A stretch of 64,000 nucleotides of DNA, taken from the NCBI GenBank assembly GCA_902729315.2, contig LR746272.1, positions 3,816,035-3,880,034 of the forward strand. The letters run 5' to 3'. This stretch comes from Spirodela intermedia. Taxonomy: Eukaryota > Streptophyta > Magnoliopsida > Alismatales > Araceae. The notes under the pieces are model-generated. The model saw only the letters and a list, made by a program, of their open reading frames with translations, had not been told where the DNA came from and did no database searches. Both the position numbers and the translations under genes were made by a program. How positions within the stretch are numbered: position 1 is the stretch's first letter; every line of letters begins with the position of its first letter. Positions 62,745-64,000 of the stretch are shown one piece after another.

Positions 62745-64000
62745 GTATCTCCAGATGTAATCAAGCATGAAGTAGTTTACGTCTGATCAAGAGCAGAGGT
62801 TTTAGCGTGCACAAGATCTGTTCAAATTCTTTCAAAAAATAATGAAATATATCATCATGATGTCATGAAAACATAATTGAAATTTCTCTAGTCAGTTCAT
62901 CATTTATGTCGTTATGCTCTATTTTCTACTCCGTGGAGTAATGTTACAAAATCTATGAAAACTAAAAATTCTTCGTTTCATTTTATGAAATATCTTGAGC
63001 TCTGTTTACTGAAGGATGAATGAGTACTACAGAATTATTAAATATATATATATATACTCATATTAATAAAAAAAATCATGATTGTCGATATGTATAATTT
63101 CAGAATCCTATCGAAATTCACTCATAGTTTCCACACCAGCGAGAAGGATGAGTTTTCAATCTGATAACTAGGCCAGGTCCCAACGATCAAAAAATAAGCA
63201 GTTACAACTTGAAAATTGAAAGTACAGCTAGCCCAGTAGCCTGCTTGAAGCAATGGCTCAGCCCATCTTATGTTACAGGATCTAGATCATTAAAGTCAAC
63301 ATGGGTTTATAATGAGATTTCAGCCACAGTTTCAAACCAAGGACAAATAGTTGTCTACTGTAGAGTTCCTTATCAGTCTTAGAAAATAAGGTCAGTTTTG
63401 AGAAATCATTTAGGAAAAAATATAAAATCATCTATGGCTATTTAATGGAGTAGTTGGGGTGGGAGGATTTTTATTTGTCCCTAGGTCAGAAGACATAAAA
63501 TTAGAAACTTTTCAAGATGATCACGTGAAATCACATCTTCAGATGACATGTGGGAGGGAGTTTTTATCAAGATTTCTGAGGCAGCTCAAAGTTCAATTCA
63601 TCAAGAGTGGTGGAAACACTTATTATTATGATTAACTGCAAAGTCACTGTGACCATCGTTCCAGATGGAGATGTGTAGATCCACCGTGGGAATAGAATCT
63701 GTCATTGTAGTTAGCGGTTAAAATTACACCGAATGTATCAAAGGACAGAAAACTAGAAAAATCCAGCTAAAAAAATCTTCCTCTATAAACTGAAGAATGG
63801 GTGTGATAAGAAATTGGAGGGGATGGCGAGATGGTACGAGAGTTAAAATCTTAGGATTGAGTCAAGCGCAACTCTGAGGATGAGGCTGAACTGGTCCAAG
63901 AGAAAATAACATCCTTGGGAAAATAAAGCCCAGAAGAGACTTTGCAGCCGGCTAATTTTTTCCATTTTGGAGAAAGTCGGTTCCAGAAAGCACATTCCTC
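62745..64000. other. LNK 3' flank, no gene recognised
   Basis: 3' untranslated and intergenic DNA. A short (TA)n run is at about 63,043-63,054. No further coding exon, LTR or RNA gene was recognised up to the window end. Confidence 0.5.

Noticed and set aside
1-64000. CRISPR arrays, operons, rRNA or organelle inserts
   Set aside because: No regularly spaced repeats with unique spacers, no prokaryotic gene organisation, and no rRNA or organelle gene strings were seen.

Overview
This is nuclear DNA from a flowering plant. Protein-coding exons are short and separated by introns with ordinary plant GT..AG borders. The introns reach 3 kb. Much of the space between genes is decayed Ty1/copia and Ty3/gypsy LTR retrotransposons and (GA)n/(CT)n tracts. 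The proteins match plant families: the chloroplast copper ATPase PAA1/HMA6, an LNK clock co-activator, and a small plant CPYCGG zinc-ribbon protein. The sequence alone does not fix the species.

Layout. 1-1955: 3' part of a Ty1/copia element with a complete 326-bp LTR; a second copia scrap lies near 4.0-4.3 kb. 4.8-18.9 kb, minus strand: the first eleven coding exons of a PAA1/HMA6-type Cu(I) P-type ATPase. All junctions are in phase, with no stop or frameshift. The last third of the protein is not in the window and should lie to the left. 19-22 kb: intergenic, with GC-rich low-complexity DNA and a GGACCGG minisatellite. 23.95-24.64 kb, plus strand: ARPC3, a subunit of the Arp2/3 actin-nucleating complex, intact in three exons, one intron with a GC donor. 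25.5-32.1 kb, plus strand: a decayed Ty3/gypsy element, itself split by a clean 1,726-bp solo LTR with a 5-bp target duplication. 32.2-33.0 kb: a low-copy block with a long GA tract, also found at 50.5-51.0 kb. 33-38.4 kb: AT-rich DNA without recognisable genes. 38.70-38.91 kb, minus strand: a small zinc-ribbon protein gene. 40.15-40.6 kb: probable copia solo LTR. 42.0-49.2 kb, minus strand: a second decayed Ty3/gypsy element, invaded by an LTR of the same family as the solo LTR at 28.7 kb. 50.3-53.7 kb: a patchwork of copies of host DNA, including a broken second copy of ARPC3. 56.1-62.7 kb, plus strand: an LNK1/LNK2-like gene; six exons are secure, the N-terminal exons are unresolved.

The genes do unrelated jobs (chloroplast copper delivery, actin nucleation, an unknown small protein, circadian output) and do not form a pathway. 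The main interest is structural: a rearranged duplication of the ARPC3 locus, a 224-bp inverted repeat whose central ~180 bp are identical, with arms 9 kb apart and one arm inside an LNK intron, nested LTR insertions, and homologous sequence on the outer side of both LTRs of one element. I found no evidence of a new biological system.
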